Below are positions 52,677 through 61,501 of a DNA stretch of 64,000 nucleotides, in pieces. Positions within the stretch are counted from its first letter, which is position 1; every line of letters begins with the position of its first letter. The stretch lies in contig NZ_AAXW01000006.1 in the NCBI RefSeq assembly GCF_000169335.1, forward strand, positions 79,501-143,500. Direction: 5' to 3'. The position numbers and the translations under genes were made by a program. The DNA comes from Crocosphaera chwakensis CCY0110. GTDB taxonomy: Bacteria; Cyanobacteriota; Cyanobacteriia; Cyanobacteriales; Microcystaceae. The notes under the pieces were generated by a model that had not been told where the DNA came from, made no database searches, and was given only the letters and a program-made list of their open reading frames with translations.

Positions 52677-52727
52677 ATATCAAAAAAACTTGATATATAA
52701 AATATACATCAAAAAAACTTGATATGT
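52677..52727 (-). promoter_or_regulatory. Two tandem ArsR-type operators upstream of acr3
   Basis: Two copies of ATCAAAAAAACTTGAT lie at 52679-52694 and 52708-52723, each an ATCAA/TTGAT dyad as bound by ArsR/SmtB repressors, with copy-to-copy distance of about 29 bases (nearly three helical turns). They end within six bases of the acr3 start codon, so a bound repressor would block transcription initiation or early elongation. No arsR gene lies in the window, as in Synechocystis where the repressor is unlinked. Confidence 0.8.
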
Positions 52728-52783
52728 CAAGCTTCACAAAGCTTAAAGTAAAAACTTAATTTTGTTGCTAAGTGTCCACTGTC

Positions 52784-53752
52784 TTATCGAGTTTTAAGAT
52801 TATAGGACAGATAAGCCATCCGTTTAACTTCTCGACGGCCACGGGCAACAGAGTCTAAAATCAAGCCACAGGTGAAACTTAAGAAAGCCAACAACATAAT
52901 TGAAGCAGCTAAAATAGCTGTGGGGAATCTAGGTACTAATCCTGTGTTTAGATAGGTCATAAAGACTGGCAAACCGAAACCTAAAGAAAGTAGTGCCAAG
53001 ACAAGAGAAATAAGACCAAAAAAGAGAAAAGGACGGACTTCTTTGAACAGTAATACTGCTGTTCCTAGGACTCGCCAACCATCGGTAAAGGTTTTCAGCT
53101 TACTTTCTGAACCTGGTGGACGCGAACCATAGAGGATATATTCTTCAGTGAAAGGAATCTTGAGTTCTAGGGTATGTACGGTTAATTCTGTTTCGATTTC
53201 AAAACCACTAGAAAGGGCAGGAAAAGACTTGACAAAACGACGAGAAAAGACGCGATAGCCGGAAAGCATATCTTTAAGTTGTGCGCCAAAGAGAAATTTA
53301 ACTACTCCTGTTAAAAATAGATTACCACTACGATGGCCTAAACGATAAGCTTGTTTATCATGGGCTGCAGAACGACGGGCCCCAACAACCATATCTAGAT
53401 TATTATTTAACAGTTTATCAACTAGATGGCCGATAACATCAACTTCATAGGTATTATCCCCATCCACTAAAATATAAATATCTGCGTCAATATCAGCAAA
53501 CATTCGTCGCACCACATTACCTTTTCCCGGTTGCGGTTCGTAGCGAACAATAGCCCCTGCATTTTTGGCTTGATCAAAAGTATCATCAGTCGAACGGTTA
53601 TCATAAACATAAATATCAGCTTGGGGAAGTTTCGCACGAAATTGTTTAACTACCTGAGCGATAGTTAAGCCTTCATTACGACAAGGAACTAACACCGCCA
53701 AACGATAATTTGTACGATTGATAGTTGAAGATGCAGGTTGATGGTCTAACAT
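52784..53752 (-). CDS. Family 2 glycosyltransferase, membrane-anchored (DPM1-like)
   Basis: A 322-residue GT-A enzyme. AVLVPCRNEGLTIAQVVKQF, YVYDNRSTDDTFDQAKNAGA and the metal-binding IYILVDGDNTYEVD define the nucleotide-sugar site; DMLSGYRVFSRRFVKSFPAL is typical of polyprenol-phosphate glycosyltransferases. Two C-terminal membrane helices (about 240-265 and 275-305) anchor it. It probably makes a lipid-linked sugar for surface polysaccharide. It lies 22 bases after the SGNH-like gene on the same strand. Confidence 0.85.
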   Translation of the reverse strand: MLDHQPASSTINRTNYRLAVLVPCRNEGLTIAQVVKQFRAKLPQADIYVYDNRSTDDTFDQAKNAGAIVRYEPQPGKGNVVRRMFADIDADIYILVDGDNTYEVDVIGHLVDKLLNNNLDMVVGARRSAAHDKQAYRLGHRSGNLFLTGVVKFLFGAQLKDMLSGYRVFSRRFVKSFPALSSGFEIETELTVHTLELKIPFTEEYILYGSRPPGSESKLKTFTDGWRVLGTAVLLFKEVRPFLFFGLISLVLALLSLGFGLPVFMTYLNTGLVPRFPTAILAASIMLLAFLSFTCGLILDSVARGRREVKRMAYLSYNLKTR

Positions 53753-53774
53753 TTTATATAAAAAAATCTTATGT

Positions 53775-54995
53775 TTATTTTGACTTTTGTTGTGGTTTAA
53801 AGTTCCGTTTTAAGGTTTCGACTAACTCAACTTCATTAGGACGAATTTTAGCCCATTTTCCTCGGTCAGAACGAATCTTAATTAAATGTTTATCTATATT
53901 TTCTGGAGTCATTAAAACGCCGAAATCTTGGGGAACTTGGTCAACATTATGGGATAAAATGCGATTTAACACAAAATCACCAACTTTAGGACTGTAGTGA
54001 GAGTTATCGACATAATTACTCATAACTTCTTGGATGGGTTCAGTTGTTATGGAATTATAGCCAGAAAAATCCCAAACAGGGGTAACTTCTACCATTTTTC
54101 GTTTCCATTGTTCGTAGGTATCCCATCTATCGGTAACTCGTAAGGCTTCCCATTGGGTTGCATGAGCCGGAGAAATAAAGACAATTAATTTAATATTATG
54201 CTGACGGCAAAATTCAACGATTTTCTTGAAATCATTTAAGCGATCGCTCGATAGTTTATATTGAGAATGAAAACTAAAATATTGTTCAATGGTATTTCTA
54301 AATCTCCAAGGAGCATTACCATCATTGGGATTATGATAAGGGTAAGGAAAAAAACCATTATCTCCATAGGTTAAGGCTTTCTGATTTTCTGTTTCTGTTA
54401 AATTTTCTGTGATGGTGTTTTTACTCGCAATGATAGCATCTTGAGAAAACAAAGTATTAATTAAGTCAGTGGGGATAATATGGGTTTTACTTAAACGTTT
54501 TTCTACAAAAGAATCTTGCAGTTTATAGAAATCATTAAACATATAATGATCAAGTCCTACAATCACTGTTTTTAAGTTAGGCTGATTAACATAGGTATGC
54601 TCTAGATACTGTAAAATTTCATAGGTATTAGACCCATCAATCCCTAAATTATAAGTGGTCATTTCTTTAGGTAAAGCTGGATGATTTGGGTTTAATCCTT
54701 GTTTAACTCTTGAAGAACCAATCAAAATTATTTCGGGTTTAATGTTAATAACATCAATGGTTTTATACAGGCGATCTTGTTCTATTTTTTCTGGTTTCCT
54801 TAAATTTAACTCAACAGGATTATGATGACGAAAAATATCATAGGGATCAACTAAAAAATTACCGAAACTAATTCCCGTAATTCCTAATAATAGAGTACCC
54901 AAAAATAAGTAATTAAAAGAAACAGCTTTCTGCACAGTATTAGTCGGTTTTGATTGTTTTTTATGAAAGATTATTTCTCGATTAAAGTTAAGCAT
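53775..54995 (-). CDS. SGNH-like membrane-anchored protein, partner of MBOAT
   Basis: A 406-residue protein with one N-terminal membrane helix (about 27-48) and an exported domain. IILIGSSRVKQGLNPNHPAL, followed by YNLGIDGSNTYEILQYLEHT, resembles the first blocks of SGNH esterase-fold proteins, with the Ser in GSSR; the late SNYVDNSHYSPKVGDFVLN carries an Asp/His pair. Such proteins (AlgX/AlgJ/DltD-like) deliver acetyl groups from an MBOAT protein to polysaccharide. It sits 14 bases after the MBOAT gene, a typical pairing. Confidence 0.75.
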   Translation of the reverse strand: MLNFNREIIFHKKQSKPTNTVQKAVSFNYLFLGTLLLGITGISFGNFLVDPYDIFRHHNPVELNLRKPEKIEQDRLYKTIDVINIKPEIILIGSSRVKQGLNPNHPALPKEMTTYNLGIDGSNTYEILQYLEHTYVNQPNLKTVIVGLDHYMFNDFYKLQDSFVEKRLSKTHIIPTDLINTLFSQDAIIASKNTITENLTETENQKALTYGDNGFFPYPYHNPNDGNAPWRFRNTIEQYFSFHSQYKLSSDRLNDFKKIVEFCRQHNIKLIVFISPAHATQWEALRVTDRWDTYEQWKRKMVEVTPVWDFSGYNSITTEPIQEVMSNYVDNSHYSPKVGDFVLNRILSHNVDQVPQDFGVLMTPENIDKHLIKIRSDRGKWAKIRPNEVELVETLKRNFKPQQKSK

Positions 54996-55009
54996 AATTT
55001 AAACTCACA

Positions 55010-56521
55010 TTAAAATTGAAAATAAAGGAATTCAGAAACACGATTTAAAGATAATAAACAATAGGTTGCTAACAAACCTAATAAAAATGCACCGAAAGGA
55101 TTAAACTTAATTTTTTCAGCAATTTCTTGACTATTTGGTAATTTTAACGCTCCTAATGTTAATACAAATAAAACCACAAAACTTAAGAACTTACTATTAT
55201 AAAAACTAGGTAAATAAGTGAAATTATCCCAAGAATTAAGTTGAAATCCAAACATCGTTAAAAAACCTAATTTACCTCGAATGGTTCCTGGTAAAACAAT
55301 GCCTTTCATCCCTATCATAGCTTGAGTCATTTCCATTGCATCCGATAAACTTTGAGCGCGAAACATTACCCAACCCAAAATAACAGCTAAAAAAGTTATC
55401 ATCCAACCCAACCATGAAGGAAGAGAAATATTTAATTTTCGCCAACCATGATTAATGGATAAATATAAGCCATGTAACCCTCCCCAAATAACAAAAGTCC
55501 ATCCTGCGCCGTGCCATAATCCTCCTAATAACATAGTCATAATTAGATTAGCATATCGTCGAATTTCACCGCGACGACTTCCCCCCAAGGGAATATATAA
55601 ATAGTCTCTTAAAAAGTTAGATAAGGTAATGTGCCAACGTCTCCAAAAATCACTAATTGATGTCGCTTTATAAGGAGAATTAAAGTTAATCGGTAGGACA
55701 ATATTAAACATATAACCTAAACCAATGGCCATATCAGAATAACCTGAAAAATCAAAATATAATTGTAAGGTGTAACTAATCGCACCTACCCAAGCATCCA
55801 GAAAAGTTAAAGAACTTGTATTATTAAATATGGTAGTTACCCAAGGAGATAAAGTATCAGCAATGATAACTTTTTTAGAGAGTCCAAGGGTAAAAAAGAT
55901 TAATCCTAATGAGAGCGTGTTAGAAGAGAAAACCTTATTTTTGAGCGACCGAAGTTGTGGAATTAACTCATCGTGACGAAGAATCGGTCCTGCAATTAAT
56001 TGGGGAAAGAAGAGAATAAATAAACCATAGGTCGGTAAATTATAATTTTCTTTTTTTAATTCTCCTCGATAAGCATCAACTAAATAAGCAATTTGAGTAA
56101 ACGTATAAAACGAAATTCCTAAAGGAAGAATCAACCCTTCTATTCTAAAGTTAGTAGAAAATAGATGATTGATAGAATTAAGAAAAAAATTGACATATTT
56201 ATAGTAAGCGATAACACTTAAGTTTAAAATAGTTCCTATAATCAAGAAACACTTTGCCCGTTTACTAAATTGTTTTGAGTTAGATATTTCTGTTCCTACA
56301 CTATAATTAATTACAACAGAAAGAATAATCAAAAAAATGTATTGAATGGTTTGTCCTTGTCCAGCAGGAGAAAAAATATTCCAGTAAGAATAGAAAAATA
56401 AGGAACTCAGCAAAAGCCAAACTGTAGCACCTCTAGTTAAACGAAACTTACTTAACCCCCAAAAACCCAATAAGGTTAAAGGCAAAAACCCTAAAATAAA
56501 GATTGTCGAATTAAATAACAT
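55010..56521 (-). CDS. MBOAT-family O-acyltransferase (AlgI-like)
   Basis: A 503-residue polytopic protein with about 12 membrane helices. The signature LILPLGISFYTFTQIAYLVD, DFSGYSDMAIGLGYMF and WRRWHITLSNFLRDYLYIPL, with GGLWHGAGWTFVIWGGLHG holding the catalytic His, is the AlgI/DltB type. It moves acyl groups across the membrane for O-acetylation of exopolysaccharide. It heads a three-gene operon with the SGNH-like protein and a glycosyltransferase. Confidence 0.92.
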   Translation of the reverse strand: MLFNSTIFILGFLPLTLLGFWGLSKFRLTRGATVWLLLSSLFFYSYWNIFSPAGQGQTIQYIFLIILSVVINYSVGTEISNSKQFSKRAKCFLIIGTILNLSVIAYYKYVNFFLNSINHLFSTNFRIEGLILPLGISFYTFTQIAYLVDAYRGELKKENYNLPTYGLFILFFPQLIAGPILRHDELIPQLRSLKNKVFSSNTLSLGLIFFTLGLSKKVIIADTLSPWVTTIFNNTSSLTFLDAWVGAISYTLQLYFDFSGYSDMAIGLGYMFNIVLPINFNSPYKATSISDFWRRWHITLSNFLRDYLYIPLGGSRRGEIRRYANLIMTMLLGGLWHGAGWTFVIWGGLHGLYLSINHGWRKLNISLPSWLGWMITFLAVILGWVMFRAQSLSDAMEMTQAMIGMKGIVLPGTIRGKLGFLTMFGFQLNSWDNFTYLPSFYNSKFLSFVVLFVLTLGALKLPNSQEIAEKIKFNPFGAFLLGLLATYCLLSLNRVSEFLYFQF

Positions 56522-56615
56522 CTAGGTAGACTTCTTTCAAAATAACTATCAATTAATTCAAAACCCTATCATAAAAAATCTATAATTAGTTAACTCTAAT
56601 AGTTTAAAAGTCAGT

Positions 56616-57317
56616 TTAACGTCTGCGTCGTCGAACTATAGGGGAGTTTCCTCTTTTTGGGGTACGATAACCCGAATATCCCCCTAACTCTTCGCTAATT
56701 TGTTTAAAGATATCACGACGTAGATAAGGATACTCTCCTATCCATAAATTGTGTTGAGGAAAATAAACATCTGTAATCTTGTCAATACGGCTTAACTCTG
56801 GGGTTTTGGACAAAATTAACATTTCTGCTATTTGTCCTGGTTTAATGACCCGATAAAGACGGTTTATAGGGGCTTTTGTGATGGCGGTGAACCCGTCTTC
56901 GTCTCCCACTTCGATATTAATTTGTCGCTCTCTATTTTCAATTACCACCAACTCACCCCATTTATTCACCGTTTGTTCTTCTCCGACTAATTCTTCGGTG
57001 ATAAACACATCTAATACTTGTCCTTGCCAAAACCCACAATAAGGATAGCGACGGTATTTCCCATTACGAACACTGGCCCATAAAACAGGACCCCACAGCC
57101 AATATAATCCGGCAATGATATCAAAAATCAGTTTAATGGTTTCGCCACCAGAACCGGCTAATTTTCCTAACAACCAGGTGACGACTAAAGCTATTAATGA
57201 AATAAATAAACGCTGTAATAAATCTCGCCATTTACCCCAATAAAAAGAATATTGGTTTCCTGTGGCAATGGGGGGGATAATTTCTTCTAATGCGTCACGA
57301 GTTAAGGGGACTAACAT
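56616..57317 (-). CDS. Conserved cyanobacterial membrane protein
   Basis: A 233-residue protein with two or three N-terminal helices (about 33-50, 60-80 and possibly GLYWLWGPVLWASV) and a soluble C-terminal domain (FWQGQVLDVFITEELVGEEQ, NLWIGEYPYLRRDIF), ending in a run of five arginines. Similar proteins occur in most cyanobacteria and are often labelled phosphate permease without evidence; I see no transporter motif. It is monocistronic and divergent from the gene at 57457. Confidence 0.65.
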   Translation of the reverse strand: MLVPLTRDALEEIIPPIATGNQYSFYWGKWRDLLQRLFISLIALVVTWLLGKLAGSGGETIKLIFDIIAGLYWLWGPVLWASVRNGKYRRYPYCGFWQGQVLDVFITEELVGEEQTVNKWGELVVIENRERQINIEVGDEDGFTAITKAPINRLYRVIKPGQIAEMLILSKTPELSRIDKITDVYFPQHNLWIGEYPYLRRDIFKQISEELGGYSGYRTPKRGNSPIVRRRRR

Positions 57318-57456
57318 ACTTTAAAGGTTAAATCAGCTTATAAACCTAATTACCATCAAAGCACAAATTTAGTAATCAACGTCTAACGGCATCTAATATG
57401 ATAGGTGTGTTCTACACTAAGATTACGATCAAAATAGTTACACAAAAGGTAGTCCC

Positions 57457-57732
57457 ATGACTCCAAACTTAATGGTTAATCCCTCATCCCTAATGACCAA
57501 TGGGGTAGAAATGAAGGAATTTGGGAATATTTATTTGTTCAAATTTACTGACCAGCTACAGTCTCGTTTTGAAGAACTCTTGTCCAAAAAAAAGACAGAT
57601 GACCTATCTTTAGAGGAGGAAGCAGAATATAGAGGTATTTCTGACTTACAACGAATCTTTACCCTAATTAATGCTCAAATTGCTACTAAAAGCCAATGGT
57701 GTACCTCCCAACTAGAAGACTTGAATGGTTAG
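57457..57732 (+). CDS. Small conserved cyanobacterial protein, possibly with altered C-terminus
   Basis: A 91-residue helical protein: EFGNIYLFKFTDQLQSRFEE, then KKTDDLSLEEEAEYRGISDL and QRIFTLINAQIATKSQWC. An AAAGGTAG precedes the ATG. The last dozen residues are encoded in DNA that in another frame reads as the start of an HNH-nuclease remnant, so the natural C-terminus may have been changed by that insertion. No known function. Confidence 0.55.
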   Translation: MTPNLMVNPSSLMTNGVEMKEFGNIYLFKFTDQLQSRFEELLSKKKTDDLSLEEEAEYRGISDLQRIFTLINAQIATKSQWCTSQLEDLNG

Positions 57733-57920
57733 ACCATTTTCTTTGGACTTCAGATGGGATAAGGATTCTAGGGAAAACTACTATAGGGAGGGGAACTTGT
57801 AACCGCTTGGACCTTAACGATGAACGGCGTGATGAGCCTTCTATTCAAACTGCCCGTAGGTTTTGGGTGTTAGCAGGGTGGCATCCCCCATCCTCAGATC
57901 CGCGTCAGACTAGGGATTAG
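57696..57920 (+). pseudogene. HNH endonuclease C-terminal remnant
   Basis: The frame reads RRLEWLDHFLWTSDGIRILG, then GRGTCNRLDLNDERR and ARRFWVLAGWHPPSSDPRQT. This matches the tail of cyanobacterial HNH endonucleases (W..HF.W...G..I.G.T..GR.T...L.LN, ending in AGWHPP), but the HNH zinc core itself is missing. It overlaps the end of the 91-residue gene. The following 120 bases (57921-58050) are unassigned and somewhat GC-richer. Confidence 0.5.
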
Positions 57921-58055
57921 AAGTTGGTGGGTCATAGTTATCTGGTGAAGACGGCGAAGTATGATAGAAGGGGTGAGGAGACGAAACGACGGGCGGTTCA
58001 GTGTTTGAAAATAAACAGATAACTCAATATTATCTTACCTTAAGTAGCTATAATC

Positions 58056-58358
58056 TCACTCTCTTACTGAGATAGCCCAAGCTTTAAAAGTATCTAATAT
58101 GTCTACTAAGTTAAGCACACCTCCTCCTCCTTGAAACTTATTATTTTCTACTTTGCAAAAAAACCAATTTTCTTCTGAACGCTCTATTTCAATCATTTCA
58201 AAAGAAAAGTCTTCAAGCTCAGTTTCTGAAATGTCTATAGAAACCCACCAACCTGGATTATCAACAGTTTCTATTTTAATACCGTAACTATGTTCCCATT
58301 CGCTATCACATTGGGAACGATACCAATTTAAAAGCCAAATAAAAGAGTTATCTATCAT
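58056..58358 (-). CDS. Imm53 family immunity protein
   Basis: A 100-residue acidic protein. WLLNWYRSQCDSEWEHSYGI, IKIETVDNPGWWVSIDISET and the later GGGGVLNLVDILDTFKAW match the Imm53 family from end to end. Imm53 proteins protect against the C-terminal toxin of polymorphic secreted toxins. There is no toxin gene next to it, only a 110-base spacer, then a radical SAM gene. It may be an orphan immunity gene kept for protection. Confidence 0.85.
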   Translation of the reverse strand: MIDNSFIWLLNWYRSQCDSEWEHSYGIKIETVDNPGWWVSIDISETELEDFSFEMIEIERSEENWFFCKVENNKFQGGGGVLNLVDILDTFKAWAISVRE

Positions 58359-58433
58359 GACTATTTTGGAATTTCATTAGGTTGTGCTGAACGTACCCCA
58401 CCAGGTATATTTTGTCCTTGATCTTGTAGCGAC

Positions 58434-58461
58434 TGTTGGGTAAAGGCAACGAAACCCAACA
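58434..58461. repeat. Imperfect inverted repeat TGTTGGGT/AACCCAACA
   Basis: TGTTGGGT and AACCCAACA flank AAAGGCAACGA. This GTTGGGTTTCG-type sequence is a widely dispersed cyanobacterial repeat. It lies between the Imm53 gene and the 3' end of the radical SAM gene. Confidence 0.65.
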
Positions 58462-58471
58462 ACATTAATAA

Positions 58472-59881
58472 CTATACTTTATTAAACCTTGGTATTATTT
58501 CATTTTCAGGTAAACTTTTATTAGAATTAAACCCCATCAAAACCTGTTCTAAAGCAGGAATTAAATGATTAACTTGTTTGAGACGAATTAACATATCCCA
58601 GATAGGTTCACATTTTTTCCATGCACCCGCATAAACTAAATGCCGTAGGCGACTATTCCAGTCAGACTTAACCCAGGCTCCTTGAAAAATTGACCCCCAA
58701 CGATAAAAATCTTGATAAGCTTGCCAATAGCCTGATTCTAACGCTTCAGGGCTTATTTTTGCAGGACGATAGACAACGTGACGAGTATCATACAAGTCCC
58801 AATTATCAGTAATAAGGCGATTTTCTGCCACCATTCGATCATAAAGCGGTGTACCTGGATAGGGGGTCAAAATATGAAAAGTTGCGGTTTCTAACCCTTG
58901 AGAAATTGCCCAATCTACTGTACGTTGAAATACTGTTTCATCATCATTATCCATACCAAAAACAAAACTAGAATTAACCATAACATTATGGTCATGAAGT
59001 CGTTTAATAGCTAAAGAATAATCTCGATTAAGATTATGATATTTGTGTTGTTCTTTAAGGTTATTAAAATCTAAGGTTTCAAAGCCAACAAACAAACTTC
59101 TTAAACCAGATTCTACCGCTTTTTCTAATAATCCTGGTTTTAAAATGGATTCAACTGTAGCAGCAGCTTGCCAAACTCTACCCATCCCTTTCATTCCTTC
59201 AAATAAAGCTGAGGAAAACACTTCATTACCGAATAAATGGTCATCCAAGAAATATAAATGTTTCCCTGGTAAACGCTCAATTTCTGCTAAAGCATCATCC
59301 ACTTTTTGAGTGTAAAAAGACTTACCAGGACGATAAAAAGCATCTTTATAACAAAAATCACAATGATGGGGACAACCACGAGAAACAACTATAGAATTAG
59401 GCACTAAATATAAATTCCGCTTAATTAAATCTCGACGAACTGGGGGAACATCCTCTAAAGAACGCTGTTTTGATTGATAAATTTTTTGAGGATTTCCTGT
59501 TTTAAAATCTTGCAAAAATAATGGCCAAGTATCTTCTCCTGGACCAAGAAAAATAGTATCAGCATGATGAGCAGCTTCTTGGGGTAAAGCAGTAACGTGC
59601 AACCCTCCTAAGACTACATAAGACCCTTTTTGACGATAATAATCCGCTAATTGATAAGCACGATAAGCTGATGTAATATAGACTTGAATGATTACTAAAT
59701 CGGGGTCATCATTTAAGTTTAATGTTTCAACGTGTTCGTCTTGTAAATCAATCTCATCCGACTCATCAAAAAAAGCAGCAATAGAAGCCAAACCAAGAGG
59801 GGGAAATAAATGATATTTTATTGGTCGCCAGAAAGGACTTAACGCTTCGGTCAAAGCAGGTAAAATCATTTTCACTTTCAT
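58472..59881 (-). CDS. B12-binding domain radical SAM protein
   Basis: A 469-residue enzyme. Residues 1-135 form a cobalamin-binding Rossmann-like domain (DLVIIQVYITSAYRAYQLAD, VVLGGLHVTALPQEAAHHAD), lacking a clear DxHxxG. The radical SAM core follows with Cys170, Cys174 and Cys177 in SRGCPHHCDFCYKD, which bind the 4Fe-4S cluster; FVFGMDNDDETVFQRTVDWA and HILTPYPGTPLYDRM are later core motifs. It resembles hopanoid (HpnP/HpnJ-like) or BchE-like enzymes, but the substrate cannot be told. Monocistronic. Confidence 0.85.
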   Translation of the reverse strand: MKVKMILPALTEALSPFWRPIKYHLFPPLGLASIAAFFDESDEIDLQDEHVETLNLNDDPDLVIIQVYITSAYRAYQLADYYRQKGSYVVLGGLHVTALPQEAAHHADTIFLGPGEDTWPLFLQDFKTGNPQKIYQSKQRSLEDVPPVRRDLIKRNLYLVPNSIVVSRGCPHHCDFCYKDAFYRPGKSFYTQKVDDALAEIERLPGKHLYFLDDHLFGNEVFSSALFEGMKGMGRVWQAAATVESILKPGLLEKAVESGLRSLFVGFETLDFNNLKEQHKYHNLNRDYSLAIKRLHDHNVMVNSSFVFGMDNDDETVFQRTVDWAISQGLETATFHILTPYPGTPLYDRMVAENRLITDNWDLYDTRHVVYRPAKISPEALESGYWQAYQDFYRWGSIFQGAWVKSDWNSRLRHLVYAGAWKKCEPIWDMLIRLKQVNHLIPALEQVLMGFNSNKSLPENEIIPRFNKV

Positions 59882-60034
59882 AACTTTCTGACTCCTAATG
59901 ATGCGATATTTTTATATTAGGAGATAGAAAAACTATAAAGCAATAACTGTTAACTATCTTTGGATAATTTATAATAATATGACAAACCTTTACTTATCGA
60001 TAAGATTCAGGAATAGTAGAAAATTAATTATCGA

Positions 60035-60052
60035 GGTCAACGATTGTTGACC
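60035..60052 (-). terminator. Hairpin downstream of accD
   Basis: GGTCAAC pairs with GTTGACC around a 4-nt loop, about 35 bases after the accD stop (minus strand), followed by an AT-rich stretch without a clean U-run. Possible terminator. Confidence 0.45.
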
Positions 60053-60087
60053 CTTACGACTAGATAAGGTTAGTTAAATGGGAATAT

Positions 60088-61035
60088 TTATTCTTCTTTT
60101 CCATCCATTTTTAACATAACCTCTTCTTGATGATGATGCTTTTCACGGACATTTAGAGGCGGTAATACAGGAAAAAACGGCTGATGAATACTGATTAATT
60201 GAGCAAGGGTTTTTTTCAGTTGAGTACGGGAAACAATGGCATCAACAAAGCCATGTTTTAATAAATATTCTGAGGTTTGAAAGCCATCGGGTAATTTTTC
60301 TCTTAAGGTTTGTTCAATGACTCGTCGTCCAGCAAAACCAATGGTAGCCTTAGGTTCAGCAATAATTAAATCTCCTAACATAGCAAAACTAGCAGTGACT
60401 CCCCCAGTGGTGGGATGAGTTAAAACAGGAATATAGAGTAATTTGGCTTTGCGATGATGTTCTAAAGCCCCAGAAATTTTAGCCATCTGCATTAAGCTTA
60501 ACATTCCCTCTTGCATCCGCGCTCCGCCAGAAGCACAGACGATGACCACTGGAAAGCGTTCTTGTGTAGCGTGTTCAATGAGACGACAGAGTTTTTCACC
60601 AACAACAGATCCCATACTACCCCCCATAAAGCGGAAATCCATCACACCTAGGGCTAAAGGAAGACCATCAATTAATCCAGTTCCTGTTTGTACTGCATCA
60701 ACTAACCCAGTTTTGTCTTGAGTGTCTTTGATACGATCGCTGTAAGGTTTGCGATCGCAGAATTTTAGAGGATCAGTAGGGGTAAGATGGTCGTTGAGGG
60801 GTTTCCAGGTATTTTTGTCCATTAATTGGGCAATCCTTTCGGAACTTTCCACCCGAAAATGATGGCCACATTCGGTACAAACCAGTTGATTAGCTTGTAA
60901 GTCCTTCGTATAGGTTAACGCTGTACAAGCTTCGCACTTAGTCCATAACCCGTCAGCAATTTCCCGTTCTTTCTGTTGTTGTTGAATGGGGGGTTCTGAC
61001 TTTTCTTGTTTGGCAAACCAATCAAATATAGACAT
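60088..61035 (-). CDS. accD: Acetyl-CoA carboxylase carboxyltransferase beta subunit
   Basis: A 315-residue AccD. A C4 zinc ribbon at the N-terminus (WTKCEACTALTYTKDL and VCTECGHHFRV) precedes the crotonase-like domain with PLALGVMDFRFMGGSMGSVV, IVCASGGARMQEGMLSLMQM and HPTTGGVTASFAMLGDLIIA. With AccA it transfers carboxylate from biotin to acetyl-CoA, the first step in fatty acid synthesis. Length is typical. A DUF2007 gene ends 33 bases upstream. Confidence 0.96.
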   Translation of the reverse strand: MSIFDWFAKQEKSEPPIQQQQKEREIADGLWTKCEACTALTYTKDLQANQLVCTECGHHFRVESSERIAQLMDKNTWKPLNDHLTPTDPLKFCDRKPYSDRIKDTQDKTGLVDAVQTGTGLIDGLPLALGVMDFRFMGGSMGSVVGEKLCRLIEHATQERFPVVIVCASGGARMQEGMLSLMQMAKISGALEHHRKAKLLYIPVLTHPTTGGVTASFAMLGDLIIAEPKATIGFAGRRVIEQTLREKLPDGFQTSEYLLKHGFVDAIVSRTQLKKTLAQLISIHQPFFPVLPPLNVREKHHHQEEVMLKMDGKEE

Positions 61036-61067
61036 AGATAGAATATAAATTTAATAATTATTCTATT

Positions 61068-61301
61068 TTACTCGTCTTCGGGAGGACTTAATAATAAAAG
61101 GGCTGTCCATTGGTCTGGGGAACACACCTGTAAAGCTGCTTGAGACCCTTGACCACAATAAATTCCCAGGCCAATATCAAGGACACGACTAGGAATATCA
61201 TGGGCAGCTAAGAGTTGCTGCATTAATTCAGCTTCCCACCGCGCTTTTGTTGTTTTAATAGTAATCCAGGATATGGTATTTATCTTATCAGCCATAATCA
61301 A
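61068..61301 (-). CDS. DUF2007-like small protein
   Basis: A 77-residue protein: ISWITIKTTKARWEAELMQQ, LLAAHDIPSRVLDIGLGIYC, and ALQVCSPDQWTALLLLSPPE. The pattern, an initial strand, a helix with AELM..LL...GI, and a final strand with V...D, is that of DUF2007 putative signal-transducing proteins. It lies just upstream of accD on the same strand and may be cotranscribed. Role unknown. Confidence 0.7.
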   Translation of the reverse strand: MIMADKINTISWITIKTTKARWEAELMQQLLAAHDIPSRVLDIGLGIYCGQGSQAALQVCSPDQWTALLLLSPPEDE

Positions 61302-61501
61302 CGATTAAAAAATTACACTATTTGACTTGACAACTCAGGGCAAAACTTCCCTGTTTCTTTTTTACCTTTTTATCTTAAGGCTGACAGAAAAAACAATCCA
61401 TCCAACATATTAAATTGCCAAGATCCAGTAATCATTCAACATACTTTAGACTGATACGGGTAACCCCATGCAGGAATCAAGAAAACAAAACAGAGCAATT
61501 T

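Noticed and set aside
52672..52737. A 22-codon N-terminal extension of ACR3
   Set aside because: It would translate through the twin ArsR operators; the family start matches the ATG at 52671.
58362..58460. A toxin C-terminal remnant upstream of Imm53 (reading QDQGQNIPGGVRSAQPNEIPK in part)
   Set aside because: The frame has no recognisable toxin motif and runs into a dispersed GTTGGGT-type repeat; too short to support.
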